A DNA stretch of 64,000 nt. It comes from Rhodococcus sp. Leaf247 (GTDB lineage: Bacteria > Actinomycetota > Actinomycetes > Mycobacteriales > Mycobacteriaceae). Under the pieces are notes generated by a model. The model had not been told where the DNA came from. It worked only from the letters and a program-made list of their open reading frames with translations, and did not search any database. Below, piece by piece: positions 40,594-49,065 of this stretch; positions within the stretch are counted from its first letter, which is position 1; each line of letters opens with the position of its first letter. The translations under genes were made by a program, and so were the position numbers. The stretch lies in assembly GCF_001426185.1 (NCBI RefSeq), contig NZ_LMRP01000001.1, positions 631,372-695,371 of the forward strand. Reading direction: 5' to 3'.

Positions 40594-42072
40594 TCAGATA
40601 AAGGGCACCGTCGCGAACCACGGCCGCGCCTCCTCGAGGTCACGCGCGAGTTGCAGAAGTGTCGACTCACCGCCCGGAGCCGCCACGAACTGGACTCCGA
40701 CGGGCAGACCCTCCGGCGTCCATGCCGACGGAACACTCATCGCCGGACGCCCGGTGACGTTGGCCAGCTGCGTGTAGGGCACGGCGGACAGACTGCGCAT
40801 CACGGCGTCCTGAACGACACCGAGCCGGCCGAGAACAGGACCGAGACGCAGGGCCAGCCCCGCGCGAGCCCCCAGGCGCTCGGCGAACGGAGTGTCGAAC
40901 GCTCCGATCAGAGGCGCGGGCTCAGCCGTGGTGGGCGTCAGGAACAGGTCGTAGTGCTGATGGAACGTGCCCAGCGCACGGACGTGGTCGTGCCATCGCC
41001 CGATCGCCGCGTCGTAGTCCACGGCCGACGTCGCCCGGCCGATCTCTGCAAGCACCAGCGTGTCCAGCTCGAAATCCGACCGCGACGGGCGACCCGTGCG
41101 GGTGTGGCGGGCGACCTCCGCCGCGACGTGGACGAACCACGGAGTAAGAAAATCCCGGGCCAGTTGCTCCTCGTCTGAGGCGGGCCGAGCTTCCTCGACG
41201 ACGTGCCCCATGTCGGTGAGCAGGTCGCGCGTGGCGTTCACGGCCGCGACGACCTCGGGGTTCGGAGTCGAGTTCAGTGCGGACCCCGTGTGCACTCCGA
41301 TACGCAGGGTTCGGCTCGTCACCGAGAGCGACTCGGCGTACGAGCTGCCGGGGGCGGCGAACTCGTAGGGCGCGCTCGGATCCGAACCGCGCATGACGTC
41401 GAGGAAGGCCGCCGAATCTCGCACGGATCGTGTCAGCACACCCGTGACCGCCGCCCCGAACAGCGGTTCACCGGAACGGGGACCCGACGGAACGACTCCT
41501 CGCCCGGGCTTCAGTCCGAAGAGTCCGCAGTACGCGGCCGGAATGCGGATGGACCCGCCTCCGTCGCTCGCTCCGGCGACAGGAACGATGCCGGCAGAGA
41601 CCGCTGCGGCCGCACCACCGGAGGAACCGCCGGGACTGCGGTCCAGCGCCCACGGGTTGCGCGCCGGTCCGTGCAGATCGGGTTCCGTCACGCCTTTCGA
41701 GCCGAACTCCGGAACAGTGGTGCGGCCGATCACGACCACACCGGCGTCGAGCCATCGCTGCACGACCGTGTCCGTTTCCGTCGGTACCGACGACGCGAGG
41801 GATCGCGACCCGCACGTCTCCACGATCCCGGCCTGCGCTTGGTAGAGGTCCTTGAGCAGGAAAGGAATTCCGGCCATCGGTCCCGCGAGGGTCCCGCGGG
41901 CGCGCGCCCGTGCATCGTCGAACTGACGGTTCACCAAGGCGCCGAGCGCAGGGTCGACCTCCTCGGCCCGTGCGATGGCGACGTCGACCAGCTCGGCCGA
42001 CGTCACCTCGCCCGAACGGACCAGGTCTGCGAGACCGGTCGCATCGTGGCCGCGGTATTCGTCGAATCGCAT
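40594..42072 (-). CDS. Amidase signature family enzyme
   Basis: A 492-residue amidase that hydrolyses carboxamides. The Ser-cisSer-Lys triad is complete: K74 (GIPFLLKD), S150 (SPGGSSGG) and S174 (GGGSIRIPA), with spacing as in characterised amidases. It has no signal peptide, so it is cytoplasmic. The substrate is unknown. It lies 27 bp downstream of the acyl-CoA ligase gene on the same strand, so they may share a transcript. Confidence 0.92.
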   Translation of the reverse strand: MRFDEYRGHDATGLADLVRSGEVTSAELVDVAIARAEEVDPALGALVNRQFDDARARARGTLAGPMAGIPFLLKDLYQAQAGIVETCGSRSLASSVPTETDTVVQRWLDAGVVVIGRTTVPEFGSKGVTEPDLHGPARNPWALDRSPGGSSGGAAAAVSAGIVPVAGASDGGGSIRIPAAYCGLFGLKPGRGVVPSGPRSGEPLFGAAVTGVLTRSVRDSAAFLDVMRGSDPSAPYEFAAPGSSYAESLSVTSRTLRIGVHTGSALNSTPNPEVVAAVNATRDLLTDMGHVVEEARPASDEEQLARDFLTPWFVHVAAEVARHTRTGRPSRSDFELDTLVLAEIGRATSAVDYDAAIGRWHDHVRALGTFHQHYDLFLTPTTAEPAPLIGAFDTPFAERLGARAGLALRLGPVLGRLGVVQDAVMRSLSAVPYTQLANVTGRPAMSVPSAWTPEGLPVGVQFVAAPGGESTLLQLARDLEEARPWFATVPFI

Positions 42073-42099
42073 GCGGTGAGCGTAGACACGGGAGGGGCG

Positions 42100-43644
42100 T
42101 CAGTTGACGGCGCGGCCGTACCCGTCCCAGTACGCCTGACGAAGCTTGAACTTCTGGAGCTTGCCGGTGGCGGTGCGGGCCAACTCTTCTCGGAACTCGA
42201 CCGTCGTCGGCGCCTTGTATCCGGCCAGCCGTTCCTTGCACCAGGCGATCAGCTCCCCCTCTGTCACCGCCGAGTCGGGCGCCGGCACCACGAGAGCCTT
42301 GATCGTCTCCCCCCACTTCTCGCTGGGGACACCGATGACCGCTACTTCCGACACCGCGGGGTGCGAGAACAAGCAGTCCTCCACCTCGATGGACGAGACG
42401 TTCTCTCCCCCGGTGATGATGACGTCCTTCTTGCGATCGGCGATGGTCAGATAGCCGTCCTCACCGATGTCGCCGCCGTCACCGGTGTGGAACCAGCCGT
42501 CGGCCAGGGCCGCGGCGCTCTCCTCCGGCCGACCCCAGTAACCCTCCATCACCACGTTGGAGCGAGCCAGTACTTCCCCGGCGCCCTCCGCGGCGTCGTC
42601 CACCGACAGGCGGACCCCCAGTGCCGGCGCTCCCGCACGCGTCAGCTTGGCGGCCCTGTCCTCGGGATCGAGGTCGTCCCACTCCGCCCGCGTCCGGTTG
42701 AAGGTCAGCAACGGGGACGTCTCGGTGAGCCCGTAGATCTGGATGAACTCCCATCCGAGTTCGCGTTCGACTCTCGCCACGGTCTTGGTCGGAGGCGGCG
42801 CACCGGCCATGATGATGCGTACGGTGTCCCGTCCGGGGATCTCCCCCTCCCACGTCCGCGCGGCGTCGAGCACCGCCGCAGCCACGGCGGGAGCCGCGCA
42901 CATCACGGTCACCCCGTGATCGCGGACTCGGCGGAGTATCTCTGCGCCGTCGATCTTGCGCAGCACGATGTGCTGCGCGCCGACACCGGTCATCGCGAAC
43001 GGTTGGCCCCACCCGTTCGCATGGAACATCGGCAAGGTGTGCAGATAGACGTCACGGTCCCCCGCGGCCGCGTGCAGCCCGAACGTCACGGCGTTGACCC
43101 AGATATTGCGATGCGTGATCTGCACACCCTTGGGCCGGGCCGTGGTCCCCGACGTGTAGTTGATGGCTGCCGTCGCGGACTCGTCGGGATCCCAGCTCAC
43201 CGGAACGGCGCCCGGAGCGGCGTACAGATCCGCGTCGTCTCCGAGCACGAACTTGTGCTCGCACTCGACGTCGGCGAGTTCGTCCGCGAGCTCCGGATCG
43301 ATGTAGAGCACACGCGCACCCGAGTCCTCGATGATGTACCGGACCTCGTCCGGCCGTAACCGGAAATTGATCGGCACCAGGACGCGGCCCCACCCGCTCA
43401 CGCCGTAGAAGGACGTGAGGAGTCGGCTCGAGTTGTGGCTGACGACGGCGATGCGTTCCCCGACGCCGATACCGAGCTCGTCCAGCCGGGCGGCCTGCCG
43501 GGACGCAAGGTCCGCGACCTGCGAGTACGTCAGGGAACCCTGGCTCGGTGCGGGTTGCGACGGGTCGTCGACGACGCCGATCCGATCGCCGTAGACGGTG
43601 GCTGCGCGGTCGAGGAAATCGGTGACGCTGAACGGCACGAACAT
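42100..43644 (-). CDS. Acyl-CoA synthetase (AMP-dependent ligase)
   Basis: A 514-residue ANL-superfamily ligase that activates an acid to acyl-AMP and acyl-CoA. Motifs: AAINYTSGTTARPKG (P-loop, about 155-169), YGLTETSP, GWFHTGDGGDIGEDGYLTIADRKKDVIITGGENVSS and the C-terminal lysine in RTATGKLQKF. The closest resemblance is to medium/long-chain fatty-acid ligases. The ATG at 43644 is chosen because it gives the standard N-terminus PFSVTDFLDRAATVYGD; there is no strong ribosome site. Confidence 0.9.
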   Translation of the reverse strand: MFVPFSVTDFLDRAATVYGDRIGVVDDPSQPAPSQGSLTYSQVADLASRQAARLDELGIGVGERIAVVSHNSSRLLTSFYGVSGWGRVLVPINFRLRPDEVRYIIEDSGARVLYIDPELADELADVECEHKFVLGDDADLYAAPGAVPVSWDPDESATAAINYTSGTTARPKGVQITHRNIWVNAVTFGLHAAAGDRDVYLHTLPMFHANGWGQPFAMTGVGAQHIVLRKIDGAEILRRVRDHGVTVMCAAPAVAAAVLDAARTWEGEIPGRDTVRIIMAGAPPPTKTVARVERELGWEFIQIYGLTETSPLLTFNRTRAEWDDLDPEDRAAKLTRAGAPALGVRLSVDDAAEGAGEVLARSNVVMEGYWGRPEESAAALADGWFHTGDGGDIGEDGYLTIADRKKDVIITGGENVSSIEVEDCLFSHPAVSEVAVIGVPSEKWGETIKALVVPAPDSAVTEGELIAWCKERLAGYKAPTTVEFREELARTATGKLQKFKLRQAYWDGYGRAVN

Positions 43645-43807
43645 TCGAAGGACATTAACAACACCGACGGTGGCTCGTCGTGGATCGGGAGCCACGCCGT
43701 CCGTTTCCGCTCGGCTCGTCGAGGGTATGAATGGTCGCGACGTTACGATCACCATTGCTGTCGGGCGCCGGAAAAGGCTCGGGATACCAAAAATGGAGTG
43801 GGTGACG

Positions 43808-45133
43808 ATGATGCGAGAGGATTCGCGATCGCTCGTCGCCGGTCGGTACCAGCTGGGTTCCGTGCTGGGGCGCGGAGGCGTCGCGGACGTCTACGAGGCC
43901 GTCGACCTCATGCTCGGGCGCACTGTCGCCGTCAAGGTCTTCCGCCACGACGACCTGATTCCGCACGACCGGCGCCGCATCGACGCCGAGATGCGCACGC
44001 TGGCACGGTTGTCACACCCCGGATTGGTCACCTTGTTCGACGCCGGCGCAGTCGCTGATGTCGACGGATACAGCGGCCCTTTCCTGGTGATGGAACTCGT
44101 CGACGGACCTACCCTCGGGACGTTCCGCGCCGGTCAGGCGATCTCGCCCGGTGTGACCGCGCGGATCGGGTACGAACTCGCGGAGGCGCTCGCATACATC
44201 CATGACGCGGGTGTCGTTCACCGGGACGTCAAGCCCGCCAACGTCCTCATGACCTACCGTGCCGACCGGGACACTGAGCGGTGGACGAAGCTGACGGACT
44301 TCGGGATCGCTCGCGTCATCGAGTCGGACCCACTGACCGAGCACGGAACGGCGGTCGGTACCGCGCAATACCTCAGTCCCGAGCAGGCCACCGGCGCCCA
44401 GACGGGTCCGGAATCCGACATCTACTCCCTCGGCCTCGTACTCATCGAGTGCATCACCGGCGTGATGGTGTTCGGCGGCGGGTCCCTCGCGTCGGCCCTG
44501 GCACGGCTGCAGAGAGACCCGGTGGTTCCGACACACCTCGGATCCGGCTGGCACTCGATCATGACTCGGATGACGGCACGTCGTCCGGCGGATCGGCCGT
44601 CGGCGGTCGAGGTCGCCCGACAGTTCCGGGCCCTTGCCGCCACCACGCAGGACACCTCGATTCTCCGCACCCCTCTTCCGCCACCGGAACCGCTGCCCGG
44701 TCTTCCCGAACGACCACGACGTTCGCTGCTCCCGTGGGTGTCCGCCGGCGCCGCTGCGGTGATCATCGCGGCCGCTCTGGTGTGGGGAACGTCCGGCGAC
44801 GACGTGGAGGTGGGCGACACTGCCGTTCCCGTCGCCGAGTCGACCTCGCCGGCAACCACCGCACCCGTCGAGACACCGGTGCTCGCACCCGTAGTCGAAA
44901 TCCCTGCACCGGTCGTCGAGGCGCCCACCACGAATGAGACCGTGTTCGACGCTCCCGTCGTCGCACCTCCCGTCGTGGTCGATGTTCCCCCCGTGCCGCC
45001 GCGCAACAACGGCAACGGCAACGGCAACTCGGGTGGGAACGGCAACTCCGGCGGTAACGGCAACGGGAACGGCAACTCGGGTGGCAACGGCAATGGGGGC
45101 GGCAACGGGAACGGGAACGGCAACGGCCGCTGA
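43808..45133 (+). CDS. Transmembrane Ser/Thr protein kinase with Asn-Gly-rich outer tail
   Basis: A 441-residue PknB-type kinase: catalytic domain about 14-275 with the glycine loop LGRGGVADVYEA, K43, HRDVKPANV, DFGIAR and SPEQATG; a single membrane helix (about 313-333, WVSAGAAAVIIAAALVWG); then about 105 outside residues that are Pro/Val/Thr-rich and end in a (G/S)NG repeat tract without PASTA domains. The start at ATG 43808 follows GGAG by 9 bases; ATG 43794 or GTG 43802 are possible. It is divergent from the acyl-CoA ligase. Confidence 0.9.
   Translation: MMREDSRSLVAGRYQLGSVLGRGGVADVYEAVDLMLGRTVAVKVFRHDDLIPHDRRRIDAEMRTLARLSHPGLVTLFDAGAVADVDGYSGPFLVMELVDGPTLGTFRAGQAISPGVTARIGYELAEALAYIHDAGVVHRDVKPANVLMTYRADRDTERWTKLTDFGIARVIESDPLTEHGTAVGTAQYLSPEQATGAQTGPESDIYSLGLVLIECITGVMVFGGGSLASALARLQRDPVVPTHLGSGWHSIMTRMTARRPADRPSAVEVARQFRALAATTQDTSILRTPLPPPEPLPGLPERPRRSLLPWVSAGAAAVIIAAALVWGTSGDDVEVGDTAVPVAESTSPATTAPVETPVLAPVVEIPAPVVEAPTTNETVFDAPVVAPPVVVDVPPVPPRNNGNGNGNSGGNGNSGGNGNGNGNSGGNGNGGGNGNGNGNGR
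45005..45130. repeat. Low-complexity AAC-GGC repeat encoding the kinase tail
   Basis: Alternating Asn and Gly codons with GGNS inserts fill the last 42 codons of the kinase gene. The synonymous codons vary little (mostly AAC, GGC, GGG), so slippage-type length change is possible. Confidence 0.8.
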
Positions 45134-45190
45134 GGCCCGCTCTCCCGCAGTGGTCGGGAACACCGATGCCGGTCCAGTAGCGTCACCGCG

Positions 45191-46783
45191 ATGAGCTGGA
45201 TTCGCATGAACGACGTCACCGCCGGATACGAGCAGAGGGTCATCCTGCGGGACGTGTTCTTCAAGCTCACGGACGGCGACCGGGTCGGACTGATCGGCCG
45301 GAACGGGTCCGGCAAGACAACTCTGCTGCAACTCCTTCTGGGCAGAACGTCGGCGGACGCGGGCACCGTCGATGTCACCGAGGGCGCACGGATCGGCTAC
45401 TTCTCCCAGTTCTCCGAACTCGACGGAGACCGCAGCATCACCGTCGAACTGGAATCACTGTTCGGCGAGATCAGGGCCGTGGAGGCAGAACTGGGCGAGG
45501 TCGAGGCCGCACTCGGCGGTGACATCGACGAGAAGGAGATGTACCGACTGGTCGACAGACAGGCCGAGCTGCTCGAGCAGATGGAAACGGGCGGCGGGTG
45601 GACGTATCACCAACAGATCGACACCGCACTGTCGATGTTGGGCTTCGACGCCGAGCGTCGGGAACTGCCCGTCGACAAGCTGTCCGGTGGGTGGCGCAAT
45701 CGTGCGGCACTGGCGCGCATCATCCTCGAGGCGCCCGACGTCCTCCTTCTCGACGAGCCCACCAACTTCCTCGATGCCGAAGGTATCGCCTGGCTCGAGC
45801 GCTGGCTCCGCGATTTCCGCGGAGCACTCCTGCTCGTCTCGCACGACCGGCATTTCCTGGAGCAGGTCGTGACCACGATCGTCGAGATCGAGAACAATCG
45901 GCTGCAGTCCTACGACGGTAGCTACTCGGATTACGTACAGCAGAAGCAGTTCCGTCTGAAGAACCTCGAGAAGGAATTCTCGAACGAGCAGCAACTTCTC
46001 GCGTACGAACAGGATGCCATCACCGATCGCAAGGAAGCGATCAAGAATCCCAGCGGCGTGCTCAAACGCAGACTGGCCAACATCAAGAAGGCGAAGAATC
46101 CACGGCCGGTCGATCAGGTCATCACCTCGATCTACGGCAAACTTCACGTCCACGACGACCTGTGCGTCGTGGAGGGTCTGACGAAGCGGTTCGGCGATCG
46201 CACATTGTTCGAGGGGCTGTCGTTCGAGATCCATCGCGGCGACCGCATCGCGATCACCGGCCCCAACGGGTGCGGGAAGTCGACGCTCGTCGATGCCCTC
46301 ACCGGGGTCGAACCGTCCGATTCGGGAACCGTGAAGTGGAAGTCGAAGTCCCACCCCTTCATCCACTACAACAAGGTGCTCGCGGACCTGGACCTCGACG
46401 ACACCGTGACACACTCCATCAACGCGATGCCGTACAGCCTCGCGCTCACCGCGACCCGCAAGGACGTCGCCAGATTCCTCGCACTGCTGCAGTTCTCCGA
46501 GCTCGACCAGAAGCAACGCATCGGCGCGCTGTCCGGTGGCCAACGAGCGCGAGTAGCACTGGCCCAGTGCCTTCTCTACGGCGCCGGCGTCATCGTCCTC
46601 GACGAGCCGACGAACCATCTGGACCTTGCCAGTACGCAGGTGCTCGAACGCGCGTTGGCGGCATTCCCCGGTGCCGTGGTGCTTGTCAGCCACGACCGCT
46701 TCTTCATCGAGAAGGTCGCGTTCAGTCAGCTCGCGTTCGACGGGCACGGTGCAGTGCGCAGCATCGCCGGAGTCGAGCTATAA
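45191..46783 (+). CDS. ABC-F family ATP-binding protein
   Basis: A 530-residue cytoplasmic ABC-F protein with two ATPase domains and no membrane domain. Walker A motifs are GRNGSGKTT (about 37-45) and GPNGCGKST (about 353-361), signatures LSGGWRNRA and LSGGQRARV, Walker B/E sites LLLDEPTNFLD and IVLDEPTNHLD. The linker between the domains (about 235-310) is long and charged, as in ribosome-binding translation factors such as EttA/Uup. It acts on the ribosome rather than in transport, on family grounds. Confidence 0.92.
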   Translation: MSWIRMNDVTAGYEQRVILRDVFFKLTDGDRVGLIGRNGSGKTTLLQLLLGRTSADAGTVDVTEGARIGYFSQFSELDGDRSITVELESLFGEIRAVEAELGEVEAALGGDIDEKEMYRLVDRQAELLEQMETGGGWTYHQQIDTALSMLGFDAERRELPVDKLSGGWRNRAALARIILEAPDVLLLDEPTNFLDAEGIAWLERWLRDFRGALLLVSHDRHFLEQVVTTIVEIENNRLQSYDGSYSDYVQQKQFRLKNLEKEFSNEQQLLAYEQDAITDRKEAIKNPSGVLKRRLANIKKAKNPRPVDQVITSIYGKLHVHDDLCVVEGLTKRFGDRTLFEGLSFEIHRGDRIAITGPNGCGKSTLVDALTGVEPSDSGTVKWKSKSHPFIHYNKVLADLDLDDTVTHSINAMPYSLALTATRKDVARFLALLQFSELDQKQRIGALSGGQRARVALAQCLLYGAGVIVLDEPTNHLDLASTQVLERALAAFPGAVVLVSHDRFFIEKVAFSQLAFDGHGAVRSIAGVEL

Positions 46784-46839
46784 CGTGCAGGCATGACGCC
46801 TCACGTTCGGCGCTGTCAGACCTGAAAGGACCTCACACC

Positions 46840-47457
46840 GTGTTCGCCGACGTTCTCGAATATCTCGGGATCATCGCCTTCGTCGCCTCGGGCGCCCTCG
46901 TCGGTGTCCGCAAAGGCCTCGACCTCCTCGGAGTCTGCGTCGTCGGCGTCACGACAGGCATCGGAGGCGGCCTCATCCGCGACGGGTTGATCGGCGTTCA
47001 TCCCCCGACGTCGATGACCGAGTGGCCCATCATCGCGGTCGCGCTGACGACCGCCGTCGTGGTGTTCGTGGCGCATGTCGCCGTCGGCCGCCTCTGGCGC
47101 GCGGTCGTGCTTCTCGACGCGGTGGGGCTGGGACTGTTCGCCTCCACCGGCGCCGCCGTCACGCTCACCCACGGCGGCGGGGTCGTCGCCGCGTGCATGC
47201 TCGGCACCACGACCGCAGTGGCCGGAGGTGTACTCCGAGACATCCTCGTCAACGACGTCCCCTTGATCTTCCGGGGGGAGCTCTACGCCGTGCCGGCCTT
47301 GGTGGGCACCGTTGCGGTCGTCGTGATCGATGCCGTCGGCGGTTCGGAGAACGTCGGCCTGACCGTCGCGACGGTGCTGGCGATGGGGCTGCGTTTCGCG
47401 TCGCTGCGCTTCGGCTGGTCCCTTCCTGTGGCGAAAGGCGTTCCGCCGCAACCATGA
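46840..47457 (+). CDS. TRIC-like (UPF0126) membrane protein
   Basis: A 205-residue membrane protein with seven predicted helices in two repeated halves, each with a glycine-rich motif: GVTTGIGGGLIRDGLIG and GTTTAVAGGVLRDILVNDVPLIF. This GGG.(I/L)RD pattern is the hallmark of the trimeric intracellular cation channel family (YadS/YvgT relatives), which conduct K+. GTG 46840 is preceded by AAAGGA 10 bases upstream. Confidence 0.88.
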   Translation: MFADVLEYLGIIAFVASGALVGVRKGLDLLGVCVVGVTTGIGGGLIRDGLIGVHPPTSMTEWPIIAVALTTAVVVFVAHVAVGRLWRAVVLLDAVGLGLFASTGAAVTLTHGGGVVAACMLGTTTAVAGGVLRDILVNDVPLIFRGELYAVPALVGTVAVVVIDAVGGSENVGLTVATVLAMGLRFASLRFGWSLPVAKGVPPQP

Positions 47458-47485
47458 CGGTGTCCGTCTCGGTCCCGTGAGCAGC

Positions 47486-48922
47486 TCAGCGGGTCGGCGA
47501 TCCACCGAACAGGACACCTGGGTTGAGCAGTCCCGTCGGATCCCACGCGGCTTTGATACTTCTCATCAGATCGACCTGATCGCTGCCGTGTTGCCGCGGA
47601 AGCCACCGCGCCTTGGCCCGGCCGATCCCGTGTTCGGCACTGACGGTGCCACCGGCTCGGAGGACGAGTTCGAGCACCAGATCCTCGAGCTGCTCCCCCA
47701 GCGACGGTGGAATGCTCCCGCCGCGTGTCGCCACGAGGTTGACGTGGAAGTTGCCCTCAGCGAGATGCCCGAACATCGCGACCGTCACCTCGTCCGAGGC
47801 GTGTCGGACGGTGTCCTCGATGGCGTGGAACGAGTCGGCGAACACGTCGAGCGGGACGCCGACGTCGAGCTTGATCGGGACGCCGACGCTGTTGATCGAC
47901 TCGGTGATGCGTTCACGGAACGACCACAGGTGTCGGCACTCGGCCGGTGTGCTCGCCACGGCGATCCGGTCCTCGGCGATCGACGTTCCGATCACCGTGT
48001 CGAGCATGCCGGTCGCCGCACCGAGCAGGTCGATCTCGTCGTCTGCCGCTCGACGTCCCGCGTCACCCAGTTCGGCGAAGACCCAGAAGCCGTCCACCGG
48101 GAGCGGCGCTGCCTGTCCCGTGTGGTCGGCCGCGCGCTGCACCTCTGCTCCCGCAGCCCATTCCAACGCCTGCAGCCCGGGGAGCCGGCGGAGAACGGGA
48201 AGCGCCGACACCGCGGCGGCCACGTCGGGAAATGCGAAGACCAGGACGATGCGATCGGTCACTCGCGGAGCGAGGCGCCAGGTGACGTCGGTGATGAGCG
48301 CCAGCGTTCCCTCGGATCCGACGAGCAGGTCGACGAGGTCGAACCCTGTGTTGTCCTTGGGGAGTGTGCGTCGACGATCGACGACCGTCCCTTCCGCTGT
48401 CACCGCCCGCAGTCCTGCGATCCGCGCTCGCGCGGTGCCGTGCCGCAGGACGCGCATTCCTCCGGCGTTGGTGGCTGCCGCGCCGCCGACGGTGGCCGAT
48501 TCGCCGGAAGCCAGCGTCAGACCGCACGTCAGATCCGACCGGTTGGCGATGGCTTCGAGTGCTGCAAGAGTCGTCCCGGCGCCCACGGTGACCGTTCCGT
48601 CGTCCTGCACGTCGCCGGCGTCGACGAGATACTCGGTCGAGATGACGACCGATCCCTCGGGGGGCACTGCGCCGGCGACGAGACCGGTATTTCCGCCCTG
48701 CGGGACGACTGCGACCCCGAGTGCGCGACACACCGACATCGCCGCCACAGCAGCGTCGAAAGTCCGGGGGCGGACGACGGCCCGCGGTGCGCCTGTCCAG
48801 CGACCCGTCCAGTCGGTGGCGTACTTGACCATGGCGTCGGCGTCCGAGGTCACGCTGCAGTCGGCGATGGCTGCCACCCGGTCGACCACCAGGTCGGGAG
48901 CGAGAGGGTCGGACGAGGCCAT
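47486..48922 (-). CDS. FAD-linked oxidase, GlcD/D-2-hydroxyacid dehydrogenase-like
   Basis: A 478-residue flavoprotein of the FAD_binding_4/FAD-oxidase C family: PRTFDAAVAAMSVCRALGVAVVPQGGNTGLVAGAVP for the FAD pyrophosphate, ESATVGGAAATNAGG, LVGSEGTLALITDV and the C-terminal FGHLAEGNFHVN and SAEHGIGRAKA metal/active-site motifs. It oxidises a D-2-hydroxyacid such as D-lactate, glycolate or 2-hydroxyglutarate. The ATG at 48922 with AGGGG 7 bases upstream is the start. It is divergent from the NRPS gene. Confidence 0.9.
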   Translation of the reverse strand: MASSDPLAPDLVVDRVAAIADCSVTSDADAMVKYATDWTGRWTGAPRAVVRPRTFDAAVAAMSVCRALGVAVVPQGGNTGLVAGAVPPEGSVVISTEYLVDAGDVQDDGTVTVGAGTTLAALEAIANRSDLTCGLTLASGESATVGGAAATNAGGMRVLRHGTARARIAGLRAVTAEGTVVDRRRTLPKDNTGFDLVDLLVGSEGTLALITDVTWRLAPRVTDRIVLVFAFPDVAAAVSALPVLRRLPGLQALEWAAGAEVQRAADHTGQAAPLPVDGFWVFAELGDAGRRAADDEIDLLGAATGMLDTVIGTSIAEDRIAVASTPAECRHLWSFRERITESINSVGVPIKLDVGVPLDVFADSFHAIEDTVRHASDEVTVAMFGHLAEGNFHVNLVATRGGSIPPSLGEQLEDLVLELVLRAGGTVSAEHGIGRAKARWLPRQHGSDQVDLMRSIKAAWDPTGLLNPGVLFGGSPTR

Positions 48923-49025
48923 GGGTTCCCCTCGGGGTTCGACGGCGGACACACGGGCGTGCGCCACCCATCAGGGTTCCACCTGCCCGTTCCCGTCGAG
49001 AAGGACGGGTCGATCGACACCGTGG

Positions 49026-49044
49026 TACTACTTGATCTGTAGTA
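49026..49044. promoter_or_regulatory. 19-bp palindromic operator upstream of the NRPS gene
   Basis: TACTACTTGATCTGTAGTA, arms TACTAC/GTAGTA, lies 21 bp before the NRPS start. It shares 16 of 19 bases with the palindrome at 53462-53480. A possible -35 (TCGACA, 49014) would place the -10 inside this element, so a bound repressor would block the promoter. Confidence 0.68.
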
Positions 49045-49065
49045 GTCGAACGTGAGAGGAGAGTC

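Noticed and set aside
45191..46783. ABC-F protein as an antibiotic exporter
   Set aside because: There are no membrane domains and no partner permease; ABC-F proteins act on the ribosome.
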